Source of the DNA: an uncultured Candidatus Saccharibacteria bacterium | GTDB taxonomy: Bacteria > Patescibacteriota > Saccharimonadia > Saccharimonadales > Saccharimonadaceae | Assembly: GCA_947428935.1 (NCBI GenBank) | Contig: CANENS010000002.1 | Span: 35,590-99,589 of the forward strand | Direction: 5' to 3' | DNA length: 64,000 bases | Notes under the pieces: model-generated | What the model saw: only the letters and a program-made list of their open reading frames with translations | The model's database searches: none | What the model was told of the DNA's origin: nothing | Translations under genes and position numbers: made by a program | Shown here: positions 47,187 through 60,648 of the stretch, one piece after another | How the letters are laid out: each line of letters begins with the position of its first letter | How positions within the stretch are numbered: the stretch's first letter is position 1

Positions 47187-47378
47187 TCACTGTCTAGCTA
47201 GGCAGCGGAGGGGGTAGCCACCGTAACGGCTAGCAGCGTTGGCTGGACGAACGTTAGAGGTGTCGGAGTATAAGAAGTATGCGTAGGTGATCTCGGGAGA
47301 GGCTTTGTGCGACCACCAGTAGCCAATTGCGCTAGAATATCCTAAGTGACCATTATTAACACTGACTACCCCGCTGCG
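47187..47378 (-). repeat. Variable-region cassette V13 (orphan)
   Basis: Encodes RSGVVSVNNGHLGYSSAIGY, WWSHKASPEITYAYF and YGGYPLRCLARQ-stop (TGA). 23 bp from V14. Confidence 0.88.
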
Positions 47379-47401
47379 AACGCTTTATGTTTATGTTTTT
47401 A

Positions 47402-47593
47402 TTACTGTTTGGCTAGGCAGCGGAGGGGGAAGGCGTTCCAGCGGTTGTAGCTATACGAAGGAGTAACGGTGGATTCGTCAAAATAGAAAACGTTTACGGT
47501 CCCGGGATTAGAAAGTCCACTCGCTTGCCATTTGTAACCGACAGCGCCAGTATATAATATTTGACCGCGGTCGATCAGTACTCGTCCGCTGCG
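47402..47593 (-). repeat. Variable-region cassette V14 (orphan)
   Basis: Encodes RSGRVLIDRGQILYTGAVGY, KWQASGLSNPGTVNVFYF and WNAFPLRCLAKQ-stop. The end reads TGCCTAGCCAAACAG, a decayed palindrome. Confidence 0.88.
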
Positions 47594-47834
47594 AACATAG
47601 ATAAAGAAAAAAAGGGGGGTAATAGTAATTTGTTGATAGGGGGAGCATAACATTAAGCTTATGGAAAAGATTAGAAAAAAGATAGGGAGAAAGGCTATGG
47701 TAGAAAAAGGATGAAGGCTATGTATATAGGGCAACGAGGTATAGCTTGCAAAGAGAAATGGTTTGGCGGTCGGCAAGGGGGTTTTCGGGGGGGGTGATTT
47801 TGGGAAAAAGGTGGTAGTGGGAAAGTTTTTATGC

Positions 47835-47840
47835 TAAAAT
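47835..47840 (+). promoter_or_regulatory. -10 box of the VirB6-like operon
   Basis: TAAAAT, 6 nt before ATG 47847; leaderless. Confidence 0.5.
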
Positions 47841-47846
47841 GGAAAC

Positions 47847-49385
47847 ATGGAGAAAGGTCGTTGGTCGGGTGGTGCATTGACGTCAGAGGCGGGGAATGAC
47901 GAGATGAAGGTGCAGAGACCAGAAAAAACAGAAAATGAAGACACACAAGAGGCTCAAGACGGGGTAGTGGGAGCGCCCCTCGGTGTGCAAGGGTTTGTGA
48001 ACGGTGCTTTGCAAGCGGGGGAGGATGAGACAGAACAAAATGCTGATACGGTGATGAAGGGCGGGCAGAGTCAGGGTTTGGCAGCGAGCGAAGGTGGAGA
48101 GGCGCTCCAGACGCTGGCGCAAGAGAGTTTGCCGATGGGTCAGGCGCAACCCGCAGGAAATGCTGGAATGAAGGTGACTGGGGTGCAGGAGGCAGGTTTG
48201 CAAGCTGCTACGGAACAGGATGGGGTAGCGATTCGGAATACGGCACCAGAAGTTTTGGGTGGGGCAGGTGCGCAGAGCGCGGGCGTGATTGCGTCTGGCG
48301 TATCCTCAGACGCGGGAGGGGCGCCTTCGATGCGAAGCGAGCGGGCGGCGAATCCGTTTGCCGACCAACTAGTGATGCTTTCGGGGGCTAATCCGCGTGG
48401 GGATATTATTTTGCAGCCAGGCGGAGAGAAGAAAAGCTTGAAGCTTTCTATGCCACTGATTTTTGGCATGGTGGGCGTGGGGGTGGTGTTAGTGGTTTTG
48501 GCGTTGGTGTTCTCTATGGGCGGTAAGTCGAAGGTTGATGCACTGACGGCTTTTAACGATTTTAGGAATTACTTAGAGAATGGCCCGGCGGATGACGAAG
48601 TTTTGATTGCTCCGCCGGAGGAAACGGCAGAGGACGGTGCGGAGACTGAGGGCGAAGGTGAGTCGCAGGTGGTGGGCGAGACGGTGGGACAGCTCGAGGA
48701 TTTGGACCGTTCGAACGGAAAGTGGTTTTTTGAGGCAATTGGTGAGTCGGATGCGTCGGAAGATTTCGTGAATAGGTATTATGAGAATTTAGAAGCAAAG
48801 TATAAGGTTTTCCAGGAAGCGGTTGAGGCTGGGAATTACCAAGTTGAGGATAAGGATGCGTTTTTGGAGGGGGTGGGGGGGTTGGGAAGTGTTTTTCCGG
48901 TGACGATGGATTTTTTGACTTTTACTGAAATCAGCGATCGTCTTTCAGAGATTTTTTATAAAGAGGGTATGGATGCAGCTAATACCTATATTGATAATAT
49001 GTCGGTCAGTGATGAGCAAAATGTCGCTGCGCTTTGGGCGTTAGACAAACTGAAAGACAGTTTTCGTCGAGAAGTGGAGTTGCTTGCAATCTACAATGAA
49101 ATGGGGTGTGGGATTAGTGCTCAGGACGATGAGGGTGAGGAGGCCGTTGGTAGGCGAAATAATCATTATAATGAGACTTGTGTGGCCGAAGCAGTTGAAG
49201 AGGGCCGAGACGCTAGGTTGACGGAATGGCAGATAACCACGGAGGCTAATAGTCCGTATTATGAAGATGTTTTGGAGCGAGCGCAAGAGATAATTTTTTC
49301 GAATTGTCGACAAAATGTTGAGCAGATAAATGCTTTTCTAGGTCGAGATGGTGATTCTAGTGGTAATAATGAAGGGGACGAATAA
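47847..49385 (+). CDS. Single-pass membrane protein partner of VirB6-like gene
   Basis: 512 aa. Residues 1-~195 are acidic and low-complexity, with many Gly, Ala, Glu and Gln. One membrane helix follows (LIFGMVGVGVVLVVLALVF, ~ residues 208-226), then an acidic linker and a C-terminal helical domain with two spaced Cys (MGCGIS, NETCVAEA). The TAA overlaps the ATG of the next gene (TAATG), so both are coupled. I do not recognise the family; its place suggests a component of the type IV-like system. Confidence 0.6.
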   Translation: MEKGRWSGGALTSEAGNDEMKVQRPEKTENEDTQEAQDGVVGAPLGVQGFVNGALQAGEDETEQNADTVMKGGQSQGLAASEGGEALQTLAQESLPMGQAQPAGNAGMKVTGVQEAGLQAATEQDGVAIRNTAPEVLGGAGAQSAGVIASGVSSDAGGAPSMRSERAANPFADQLVMLSGANPRGDIILQPGGEKKSLKLSMPLIFGMVGVGVVLVVLALVFSMGGKSKVDALTAFNDFRNYLENGPADDEVLIAPPEETAEDGAETEGEGESQVVGETVGQLEDLDRSNGKWFFEAIGESDASEDFVNRYYENLEAKYKVFQEAVEAGNYQVEDKDAFLEGVGGLGSVFPVTMDFLTFTEISDRLSEIFYKEGMDAANTYIDNMSVSDEQNVAALWALDKLKDSFRREVELLAIYNEMGCGISAQDDEGEEAVGRRNNHYNETCVAEAVEEGRDARLTEWQITTEANSPYYEDVLERAQEIIFSNCRQNVEQINAFLGRDGDSSGNNEGDE

Positions 49386-52300
49386 TGACAAAAAAACGCG
49401 TTCAAATTTCAATTTACTTCCTGGCGTGTTGTTTCTGCGCTGCATTGCTAGCGTTGCCGGGGCGAGCCAGTGCAGCAACAACGGAAGCCGATTTAATGAA
49501 AAAAACGACAGCAAATGCTATAAAACAGTGTTGGGTTGGCGAGACCTATTTAAAGAGAAGGGTCAGTCAGCCTACTATGGCCGGGAGTTTATTTACAAAA
49601 AAAGGGAAAAATGATAAGGTTGTGGTTTTGCCGACAGAAGTTGGTAATTCGGTTAATGGGTCAAAAGTAACTTGCCAACAATTGTTTGTAGGTAAAATCA
49701 AAGGGGGCGCGTCTTTTGGTTACGGATCGGGCTTGAGCAGTGTGCGTGGGTTTGATGTTCCGAATGATTTGGACCGAATAGGCTATAAAGAGGTAGAATC
49801 TCCGTCGGGATATCATAAGCAGTGCGTCAAGGTGAGGTTTAATCATAATAATGCTGATTATTATACCAACTCGGCATGTTTTATTACGGATAAGAATGGG
49901 AAAATTACTTGGAATAATCCAGATGACGGTGGTCGTTTGAGCGACTTAGTAACTTTTGAGGGGGAGACGGTTGAAGTTACAAGCGATAAGCCTGCAACGG
50001 AACCTACGGCCAGTTTGGGTCCTGATGACACTTTTCTGACTATCAAGGTCACTTTTGGTGATCTTGGAACTAGTGCAGTATTAAAAGGTAGTTTGGAGGG
50101 TAAGACTACCCAGCAAGTCGTAAGTGAGCTCAAAGCGGCGATCAACAAGGGTACTGGCTATAGCGCGAAAGAAGAGACCGTGGATAGCGAAGAAGTTGGC
50201 AAGAAGATTGCTACTGACTATGAGCGTAAGAGTTCCGCTACGGATACTTTAAAATTCTTTTTTGGTAATGATGCAACTTGGGAGGGTATGAAGTGGACGG
50301 ATGAAGAAGTTTTCGGTCTGTATAATACTTATGTCAGGAAAGCGATTAATGATAAAGATGCCGTTAATCCAGTTAGTATTGGTGGCAGTGATTCTTGTTC
50401 AAATAAGATAGAGGACGCGAAGAAGAAGTCGAGTAATCCTGAAGGGTTGGCCGTAAAGCAAGATGGTAAATGGTGTCCGATTAATAATGTTAAAGATTAT
50501 GACAAAAGATACAGTATGGTCCATATGGCTAAAAATCGACGTGGAGATCCTTTGTATGAAGGGGGCACTCTTGAAGATGTTGTGAAGGCTTTGATGCGTG
50601 ATGAGTTTAAAGACATGGATGGCGGAGATTTGGCGGGTGGAACCCAAGATGAAGACGGCGAAGGAGGCGATATGGAAGAAACCTCACAATGTCATAAATC
50701 GGGCAAGAAAATCGGTTGGATTATGTGTTCGGTTTTGGAAGGAGTTGCCGATGTGGTTGAAGGTACATACGATACAATTGAGAGCGATTTTCTAGTAATA
50801 AAACCGGGATTTTTTGCAACGCAAAAAGCAGATGGAAAGACGACCGCTACGTACGATGGTTGGAAAATCTTCCGTGATATGGCGAATGTGATTTTTGCTC
50901 TGCTGTTTGTGATTGTAATTTTTTCGCAGCTGACCGGTTTTGGTTTAGATAATTATGGTGTGAAGAAGATTTTGCCGAGGTTGATTATGGTGGCAATTTT
51001 GGTAAATATTTCTTTCATTCTTTGTCAAGGTGCGGTAGATGTCTCTAATATTCTTGGCGCGGGTTTGCGCAATATGTTTGAAGCGATGATACCGCCAACG
51101 ATGCAAAATAATATTTTTTCTGTTGATGATTTTGTAAATATGATAAAGAATGATTTATTGTTGACGGCGGGAGCTGGTGTTGCAGCTTACTTTGCGGTTA
51201 CGAACTGGGATGCTTGGGTAATGCCCGTTATGCTTGTCTTAGTGGTGAGTGTGATATCTGTAATATTCTTTTTCCTCTTGCTTGGTGTGCGTCAGGCCGG
51301 AGTGATCGTTGCAGTGGTGGTGGCTCCAGTGGCGATTGTGTGCTACGCATTACCAAATACAAAGAAAATCTTTGATCGTTGGTATAAGATTTTCACTGCC
51401 TTTTTGTTGGTTTATCCGATTGCCGGGCTGCTTATGGGCGGCGGGAAATTCGCTTCGACGTTACTTATTAATATCAATTCTCCGCAAACCATAGGCAATA
51501 ATGGCACAAATGGTCTGGCTACCGTATCCTATGATGAGACTGGCTTTATCTATAATTTGGTTGCAATGCTGATTTCGTTAGTGCCATTTTTCTTTATTCC
51601 TAAGATGGTGCAGGGCTCAATGAATGCTCTCGGCGGCATTGGTACTAGCATCCAGAGGATGGGGGCGAAACTGCGAGGTGGGGCTCAGAAAGCTGTGCGT
51701 AGCTCAGAAGCATATAAAGATTTACAGAAGCGAGCGACAGCTACGGGTTCGGGCCAGAGAGGTTTTAGGTTGATGCAAAAGCAAAAACGCTTACAAGCGG
51801 ATGGCCGAGATTTGAATGCTTTTGATCGTGTACGTATGCGTCGGAATTTAGGACGCTATAATGCGCAGAAGATGGAAGACGCTTATTCTCAAATTAATGA
51901 TGCGAAGTATTTGAAGGAGGGTACGGCCGATTATAATACTATGATGGATTCGGTGCGTGATGAAACGCGCCTGAAACAATCAAAGGAAATGACTGCGCAG
52001 TATAGTGCGAGTGGGCTCTTTGATAGTGATGAGAATACTGGTGCGGAGTATGAGCGAGTTTTGCGAGAGATGGCGGACCCAGGACTAGATTTGAATAGTA
52101 GTCGTGGGATTGAGTTGCAGGCACGAGCGATGAGTTTACAGAGTCAGCTAGCTAGTTCGAAAAAGGGAGTGCAGGCGATGCGAAACGCAGCTTCGAATGT
52201 TTACGCGACTACGGCTAATAATGGTGCAGGCAATCGAGGTTTGATGAGAGCAGCGTCTTTGTTGAGCCGCTCACATAGCGGCGCTATAAAGGGCATGGAC

Positions 52301-53086
52301 CGCGGATTTTTCAATATGAATAATGATATTGCAAGTGGCGGAGGAGCTAGTGGCCATTTTGAAGAATTTACGGACAGCAAGAGTGGTAAGAGGGTCATGT
52401 TGAATTCGGCGTATGATATGGCAAGTCGAGATAGTATGACAGCTTCGAAGTTTGCTGATATGGGCGATAGCGCAAGGTTTTCTATGTCGAATAGACTAAA
52501 CGCGATAAAAGAAAATGCAAAGAATAAGGCCATTGACGATCTTGCCGGAGGTACATCATTTCTTAATACTTTATCTGAGCCTGCTCGACAAGCAGCTCGA
52601 CAAGCAGCAGAGACGGCTTTTAGTACTAAGAATACGGCTGAACAAAATAGGCTGATTCGGAATGCGGTGAGCGATGAAGATCGTAAGACAATTACAGCTT
52701 ACGCGAATAGCGCGGAAGAAATGATGTTGAACTCGAATATTTCGAAAGATGCAGAGGCAATAGAGGCAGCTAATGAAGTGCGTAGATTTGATTCGGAAAT
52801 TGGTCAGACGGCGTATATTGCAAGCCAAAGCGGTGCGACTGGTTTAGAGCGAGCGAGAGCGAATCAGCGTGCGTACGAGCTTAGCGCCAACGACAGTAGC
52901 GACATCTTTAAGATTGATCATGCGCCGGAAAAGCCTGCAAGTTGGGTAAAGAATTCTAATGGGCAGTATGTGGACACAGCTAACGGATTCCAACCTTTGA
53001 GCTCGGACCAGATGGAAGAACTGAACCAGATTTTGCAGGCACAGAGTCGACAAAAATCGCAGCTGAGAAAATGGAATGCTTTGTAG
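49385..53086 (+). CDS. VirB6/TrbL-like large membrane protein
   Basis: 1233 aa. Signal peptide (FLACCFCAALLALPGRASA), then a ~450-residue extracellular region. A block of about six membrane helices spans ~495-745, including MANVIFALLFVIVIFSQLTG, LPRLIMVAILVNISFILCQG and VMPVMLVLVVSVISVIFFFL. The order and the GVRQAGVIVAVVVAPVAI segment fit VirB6/TrbL inner-membrane channel proteins. The last ~480 residues are cytoplasmic, Ala/Ser/Arg-rich and helical. Together with the ATPase at 16248 it points to a type IV secretion-like machine split over the genome. Confidence 0.7.
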   Translation: MTKKRVQISIYFLACCFCAALLALPGRASAATTEADLMKKTTANAIKQCWVGETYLKRRVSQPTMAGSLFTKKGKNDKVVVLPTEVGNSVNGSKVTCQQLFVGKIKGGASFGYGSGLSSVRGFDVPNDLDRIGYKEVESPSGYHKQCVKVRFNHNNADYYTNSACFITDKNGKITWNNPDDGGRLSDLVTFEGETVEVTSDKPATEPTASLGPDDTFLTIKVTFGDLGTSAVLKGSLEGKTTQQVVSELKAAINKGTGYSAKEETVDSEEVGKKIATDYERKSSATDTLKFFFGNDATWEGMKWTDEEVFGLYNTYVRKAINDKDAVNPVSIGGSDSCSNKIEDAKKKSSNPEGLAVKQDGKWCPINNVKDYDKRYSMVHMAKNRRGDPLYEGGTLEDVVKALMRDEFKDMDGGDLAGGTQDEDGEGGDMEETSQCHKSGKKIGWIMCSVLEGVADVVEGTYDTIESDFLVIKPGFFATQKADGKTTATYDGWKIFRDMANVIFALLFVIVIFSQLTGFGLDNYGVKKILPRLIMVAILVNISFILCQGAVDVSNILGAGLRNMFEAMIPPTMQNNIFSVDDFVNMIKNDLLLTAGAGVAAYFAVTNWDAWVMPVMLVLVVSVISVIFFFLLLGVRQAGVIVAVVVAPVAIVCYALPNTKKIFDRWYKIFTAFLLVYPIAGLLMGGGKFASTLLININSPQTIGNNGTNGLATVSYDETGFIYNLVAMLISLVPFFFIPKMVQGSMNALGGIGTSIQRMGAKLRGGAQKAVRSSEAYKDLQKRATATGSGQRGFRLMQKQKRLQADGRDLNAFDRVRMRRNLGRYNAQKMEDAYSQINDAKYLKEGTADYNTMMDSVRDETRLKQSKEMTAQYSASGLFDSDENTGAEYERVLREMADPGLDLNSSRGIELQARAMSLQSQLASSKKGVQAMRNAASNVYATTANNGAGNRGLMRAASLLSRSHSGAIKGMDRGFFNMNNDIASGGGASGHFEEFTDSKSGKRVMLNSAYDMASRDSMTASKFADMGDSARFSMSNRLNAIKENAKNKAIDDLAGGTSFLNTLSEPARQAARQAAETAFSTKNTAEQNRLIRNAVSDEDRKTITAYANSAEEMMLNSNISKDAEAIEAANEVRRFDSEIGQTAYIASQSGATGLERARANQRAYELSANDSSDIFKIDHAPEKPASWVKNSNGQYVDTANGFQPLSSDQMEELNQILQAQSRQKSQLRKWNAL

Positions 53087-53188
53087 AGGTGAGTGTCCGG
53101 TTAGGCCCATTTTCGCGAATATGCGCCTAATCGTGTATTTGGAGCATTTGATGAGGTTGCCGAATTTAGAGAATTTGCTGTGAACCTA

Positions 53189-53217
53189 TTGACTTTTTGA
53201 GAGATGTGTGCTATAAT
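53189..53217 (+). promoter_or_regulatory. Strong promoter upstream of the 53322 gene
   Basis: TTGACT (53189-53194), a 17-bp spacer, TATAAT (53212-53217). An ATG at 53224 lies 6 nt further in another frame and could be a leaderless leader ORF overlapping the main gene. Confidence 0.75.
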
Positions 53218-53321
53218 GGAGGCATGGAGGGCGATTTGACGCGCCTTCCGTGGTCAGCGATCTGGGGCGTTAAGAATAACCTCAATCGTAAGTGTTGTTT
53301 TTGTTGCAAAAGGAGGGGGAT

Positions 53322-53783
53322 ATGGCAAGAAAAGCGAAGAAATTGCAAATTGACGAGATTACGCCACAGGCTCAGGCTCGTATGTTGGAAGTGCTGCGAG
53401 GACTTTGTATCGAATATTATCGTTTTTTAAGTACTCAACAGGGGCATTGGCTGAATAAAACAGAGGTAGCGAAACATACTGATTTGTATTATGCTATTCG
53501 CTGTTATATTGGCGGTTTGCAGGAGACGCGGCGTTTGGCGATAGAGCGCTTTGGCGAAGGCTTCGGTACTGAAGGGCTATTTTTGCGAAATGTGCGTTGG
53601 GGGTGGACCGCTCCGATGGTGGAGGCGGGCTTGCGTCGCCTAACGATCGAACTGGGGCGCTTGCCAACTGCGCCAGATATCGAAAAGGCAGCTTATTTGC
53701 CGAGTAGACAAACGGTTTATCGGGTTTTTGGCTGTGGTCTGAAGAGAATCCGTGAAATTTGCAGATTGGAGGAACTGATATAA
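53322..53783 (+). CDS. Small basic protein, possible HTH
   Basis: 153 aa from ATG 53322 (MARKAKKLQIDEITPQAQAR), chosen because of the AAGGAGGGGG ribosome-binding site. An upstream ATG at 53292 lacks one. The protein is helical and basic. Its C-terminal half (LGRLPTAPDIEKAAYLPSRQ, TVYRVFGCGLKRIREICRLE) looks like a helix-turn-helix of the kind seen in homing or mobile-element proteins. Function unknown. It is the last gene before the 23S promoter. Confidence 0.6.
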   Translation: MARKAKKLQIDEITPQAQARMLEVLRGLCIEYYRFLSTQQGHWLNKTEVAKHTDLYYAIRCYIGGLQETRRLAIERFGEGFGTEGLFLRNVRWGWTAPMVEAGLRRLTIELGRLPTAPDIEKAAYLPSRQTVYRVFGCGLKRIREICRLEELI

Positions 53784-54424
53784 ATAGATTTATTTATATC
53801 ACCAAATCCCCGCTCGATGCGCGGGGATTAATTCTGTGTTATGAGATATGCTTGAATATAGGGATTTGGTATATATTGTGAGTTTTTATTGGATTTTTAG
53901 TATGCTTATGCTAAAATGGAATATGATGTAAGAGGTTCAAATAGATGCGGAAATGAGGGGTAATTTACCGTAGTTTGAGCTGAAATAGGTGATTTGATGG
54001 ATTGACTTCGGGAATTTTATAGGGGTGATAATAAAAAGTTTAAAAAATCCTAAAAAAGGTGTTGACTTTTTGTTCTATGTGCGCTATACTGGGAACAGTT
54101 AGGCAAGTTGCGAAGAGCAACCTCTGGATTAAGATAGAAACTTGGTTGATGTGAGGTAATTTCTGTCTCTTTGAGTAGTGGTTACTGAGCGTTGGGTTTC
54201 AGTTTAACAATTTGGAAGAATAACGATGAAAAATACTGAATTATTGATGGATTTTTCCTGAGAATAATGAAGTATGCTTGTGATTTTTTATCATAAGGTT
54301 GTAAGACGGAATTAGCGGTCGAGAACCGCAGAAACTGATAGACGGGAGTTTGTTTTTTGTCTTGAGGTGAAGATTGGTTTTGAGTTTAGTTGAACTTCGA
54401 ATATCGATTGCTAGTTAAGTCAAT
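53784..54424. promoter_or_regulatory. 23S rRNA leader and promoter
   Basis: A hairpin ATCCCCGC/GCGGGGAT (53806-53829) ends the previous gene. TTGACT (54062-54067), a 17-bp spacer, TATACT (54085-54090) is the promoter, about 340 bp before the mature 23S. So 23S-5S is transcribed independently of 16S. Confidence 0.75.
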
Positions 54425-57598
<3,174 letters not shown>

Positions 57599-57819
57599 CC
57601 AAGCCATCTGATTTTTGTAAAATCTATTGACAAAAAGCAGGATGGTTTGGTATACTTAACTAGCAACCGGTATTTGATAATACCGAGAAGTTTTACAATT
57701 TTCATCTGCTAGTCTTATGGACATCAATAGACGTTCTGAAATCAAAGACCTAGGAAATTTGTAGGAACTAGTCTTTGATTTATAGATACTTTTTCAGAAA
57801 GGGTTTAGAACGAAGCGTT
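57599..57819. other. 23S-5S spacer
   Basis: About 220 bp with no tRNA. Inverted segments (ACCGGTATTTGATAATACCG, AATCAAAGACCTAGG with CCTA...TTTGATT) probably form RNase III-type processing stems. Confidence 0.5.
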
Positions 57820-57931
57820 TGTTTGGTGCCCATAGCGCTGGGGAAATACCTGTTACCATTCCGAACACAGAAGTCAAGCCCAGTAGCGGCGATTCTACTG
57901 CCAGAAGCGGGAAACTAGCAAGGTGCCAAAT
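57820..57931 (+). rRNA. rrf: 5S ribosomal RNA
   Basis: TTTGGTGCCCATAGCGC pairs with GGTGCCAAAT at the end; the core GTTACCATTCCGAACACAGA is diagnostic. About 112 nt, co-transcribed with 23S. Confidence 0.94.
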
Positions 57932-57940
57932 TATACGGAT

Positions 57941-57975
57941 GAGCCACCCCAACGGGTGGCTCGCCGTCTTTTATG
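57941..57975 (+). terminator. Terminator of the 23S-5S transcript
   Basis: GAGCCACCC and GGGTGGCTC form a perfect 9-bp stem with a CAAC loop, followed by a T-rich run. Confidence 0.8.
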
Positions 57976-58448
57976 GATTGTTTTTGCTGTAATTGTTATA
58001 AAAATATCTATAGAATTCATTGTATATTTCGTCGTTTTGATGTTTTCAGTTTTCGAGATGTATAAAATGTTTTTCATAGTTAAGTAGAGTTCATATTTAC
58101 TACTCTAATATCGGTCCGTAATTCATAGTTACGCTCTGCTCATTAGCAGTGTGGGTTGATGCTAGGCGTATTGAGAGCGTCGATATATGTAATATGTGCA
58201 GAAAATCTATTTATGTCTATTCGTAATTTTCTTAAGGTGTTCCTAGGTTCTTGATACTCATATAAATGCAAGGTTTGTATTATCTAGGTTTCATACTCAG
58301 TTTTGCTTCGACTCGGACTGGTTCGTCAGCCGTATATAATACTTAAGTGGCGAACTAAATTTGGTGAGGGCGAGCTGAATTGTCTTTAACTGCAAGTGTG
58401 CTATGCAGTATGGGTGAGCTTGTTGCTCTTTGGAGTATTGTTTCCGTT
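57976..58448. other. Intergenic interval before V15
   Basis: About 470 bp, A/T-rich, nothing recognised. Confidence 0.4.
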
Positions 58449-58629
58449 GAGGTCGCAGGGTAAAAGCGCTCCATCGACCATAGTTGTATGATGGGGTGAC
58501 GCCAGAAGCAGTAAAGACAAGATAGTATGCATAACGAACATCAGAAGAATTAGTCCGTGACGACCATCCGTAACCGTTGACGCCAGGATGCCAAATCCAG
58601 CCACCATCTATGCCGACGATCCCGCTGCG
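58449..58629 (-). repeat. Variable-region cassette V15 (degenerate 3' end)
   Basis: Encodes RSGIVGIDGGWIWHPGVNGY, GWSSRTNSSDVRYAYYLVF, then FTLRPQR, so the conserved FPLRC block is broken and no palindrome follows. It looks like a decaying cassette. Confidence 0.82.
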
Positions 58630-58749
58630 TGCTATAGTAGTGGCTATGGAATGAATTGGGGTTTTGGAGTTTGTGTATTGCAGCTAAAGATGCGCACTAT
58701 CTGAATAACAGAAAAGTTCGTATTTATCAACTCAAGGTTTTATATATTA

Positions 58750-58944
58750 TTACTGTCTAGCTAGGCAGCGGAGGGGGACAGCATACCAACGATACGCGTT
58801 GTTAGAAGGGTAGACACCAGAGACATTAAAGCCAAGATTGTAGGTATATCGATTATCAGAAGCGTTAGTTCGAGATGACCAGTTATAGCTACGCTCGCCG
58901 GTCTCCCAAAAATGAGCATCGGCAATAGTGAAATTCCCGCTGCG
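58750..58944 (-). repeat. Variable-region cassette V16
   Basis: Encodes RSGNFTIADAHFWETGERSY, NWSSRTNASDNRYTYNLGF and WYAVPLRCLARQ-stop. Confidence 0.9.
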
Positions 58945-58983
58945 AAGAAATTAGAATCATAAACAAAGTTTTACTATATAGCA

Positions 58984-59175
58984 TTACTGTCTAGCTAGAC
59001 AGCGGAGGGGGACAGCATACCAACGGCTGCTACTGTGGGATGGACTGACGCTAGATGTAACGAAGCTAAGGCGGTATGCTAAAGCAATGGTAGAATCGGT
59101 ATGAGCTAACCAGTCATAACCGTCGACGTCAAAACTTCTCAATTTCCCAATTATAATATTAACGTGTCCGCTGCG
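58984..59175 (-). repeat. Variable-region cassette V17
   Basis: Encodes RSGHVNIIIGKLRSFDVDGY, DWLAHTDSTIALAYRLSF and WYAVPLRCLARQ-stop. It shares WYAVPLRC with V16, its neighbour. Confidence 0.9.
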
Positions 59176-59209
59176 AAGCCTCATTATGTTTTGCTTTATT
59201 ATGTATTAT

Positions 59210-59398
59210 CTCTATGCTCGAGCAGCGGAGAGGGAAGGCGGTGAAACGATTATCGTAATCGGACGCACGTACCTCAGAGTTGTTAAAATCGAGACGTCTT
59301 ACATAAAGAATGTTGGATGAAGCTTGCGCAAACCGCTCGGAGCCGCTAAAGCCAGAGTAAGTTAGGCAACCAACATTGATAGCTACATTTCCGCTGCG
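59210..59398 (-). repeat. Variable-region cassette V18 (CTCGAG-type end)
   Basis: Encodes RSGNVAINVGCLTYSGFSGS, then FTAFPLRCSSIE. The GYGWSS core is altered to GSERFA. End is TGCTCGAGCATAG. Confidence 0.87.
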
Positions 59399-59871
59399 AA
59401 ATGTGAAAATGCAAAAAATGATATTTTTGACTTGAAAAACGTAAGTATTTGATTCGACTTAAAGTACGTCATAAGGATAAGCCTATTTATCGTGCAAATA
59501 ATGACCGTTGGTCATTTTTACGAAAAAACCAGGGGTAAAATTATTGACCATTGGTCAATTTTGATTTAATGTACGTTTGTGAGCTATTTAATTTTGCGTT
59601 TTAATTTTATAAAGGGTGATTTAATTATGCTTTTTGTTTTACGATGTCTGATCATAAATATAAATGATACGAGTTGGGATTAATTAAAAGATTTCAAAGC
59701 TGCAAAAGCGTATGCGTAAAATTCATAATAAGTTTAGAAATTTATGAGTTGCCGTTAAGTTAGTTTTATGAAGTCCAATTTGAATAAATATGGTCTATTT
59801 ACTAAAAAACAACCTGCTCTGAGGTCGCTTTTGGAATTTAGTTTTTAACCTATATTTTGAGGGAGTGATTA
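59399..59871. other. Interval with two family A palindromes
   Basis: About 470 bp, A/T-rich. AATGACCGTTGGTCATT at 59500-59516 and ATTGACCATTGGTCAAT at 59543-59559 are the same palindrome found 54 kb away at 5592-6053. No gene. Confidence 0.65.
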
Positions 59872-60153
59872 TTACTGCGACGAATAAAATGCGTTTTGAC
59901 CATAGCGTGAATAACCACTAGCAGAATCTGAGGAAAAGATTTGCGAGCATAAACCTACGGCAACTAAAATAATGAGCACAATGATACCAAGTAAGATTTT
60001 CATGAGTAAGCGATTGACGGAGATGGAGTCGGCGTTGGTGCAGGCAGAAGAAAGAGTTTTATAGCGACGGCTCTGCGGTTGATTTGAAGCTTTTTTGACA
60101 CCAGAGCTGCGCGGGGAAGTTTGTTGTTTGACTGAAGTTCGTGCTACCACCAT
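59872..60153 (-). CDS. Small single-pass membrane protein, unknown
   Basis: 93 aa from ATG 60153 (MVVARTSVKQQTSPRSSGVK), with TATAAT at 60165-60160 leaving 6 nt, so leaderless. A longer reading to 60222 would start upstream of the promoter. Basic N-terminal ~50 residues, one membrane helix (MKILLGIIVLIILVAVGL) and a short Ser/Tyr-rich tail. Not recognised. Lies within the cassette region. Confidence 0.6.
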   Translation of the reverse strand: MVVARTSVKQQTSPRSSGVKKASNQPQSRRYKTLSSACTNADSISVNRLLMKILLGIIVLIILVAVGLCSQIFSSDSASGYSRYGQNAFYSSQ

Positions 60154-60222
60154 ACTTACATTATACATGATATTTATGGTTTTGGGTGAAAAACATAAAT
60201 ATTTTACGCGAAAGTTTCTCAC

Positions 60223-60547
60223 TTTGGGGTGTGATGTTTGCTTGCGAGTAAGGTATTATTCCAGTAAGGAACTGGATTGGAGTTTTTACATTTAGTTGGT
60301 TAAGTCAAGGTGTTAAAATCGTGGTTTTATATGGAGAATCAAGGCTTTTTGAACTTTTAATTAGATTGTGCTCTAGACTTGGGTTGTGGATTAGTTTTTA
60401 TTGTGGGCGTTTTTTGAAGATTGGGAGGTGGGCTGACCTAGCGATTTTTTATTGGGTGGGTTGATAGTAAACGCATTGAGGGGTAAGATAGTGTACACAG
60501 TAACGTTGCTCGTTAGTGCCTAGCATTCCCTCCGTCCTCGTCAAGAT
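60223..60547. other. Intergenic interval, nothing recognised
   Basis: About 325 bp, A/T-rich first half, no gene or RNA seen. Confidence 0.4.
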
Positions 60548-60636
60548 CGCAGGGGGAAGCCGATCCAGCAATTATTGTTGCCGGACAGGCCAGAAAGTTT
60601 TAAATAACCGACTTCGATATTAATTAGCCCGCTGCG
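60548..60636 (-). repeat. Variable-region cassette V19 (internal deletion)
   Basis: Only 89 bp: RSGLINIEVGYLKLSGLSG is joined to NNNCWIGFPLR, so ~100 bp of the core is missing. The CTAGCTAG end is lost as well. Confidence 0.82.
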
Positions 60637-60648
60637 AATTATATATTA

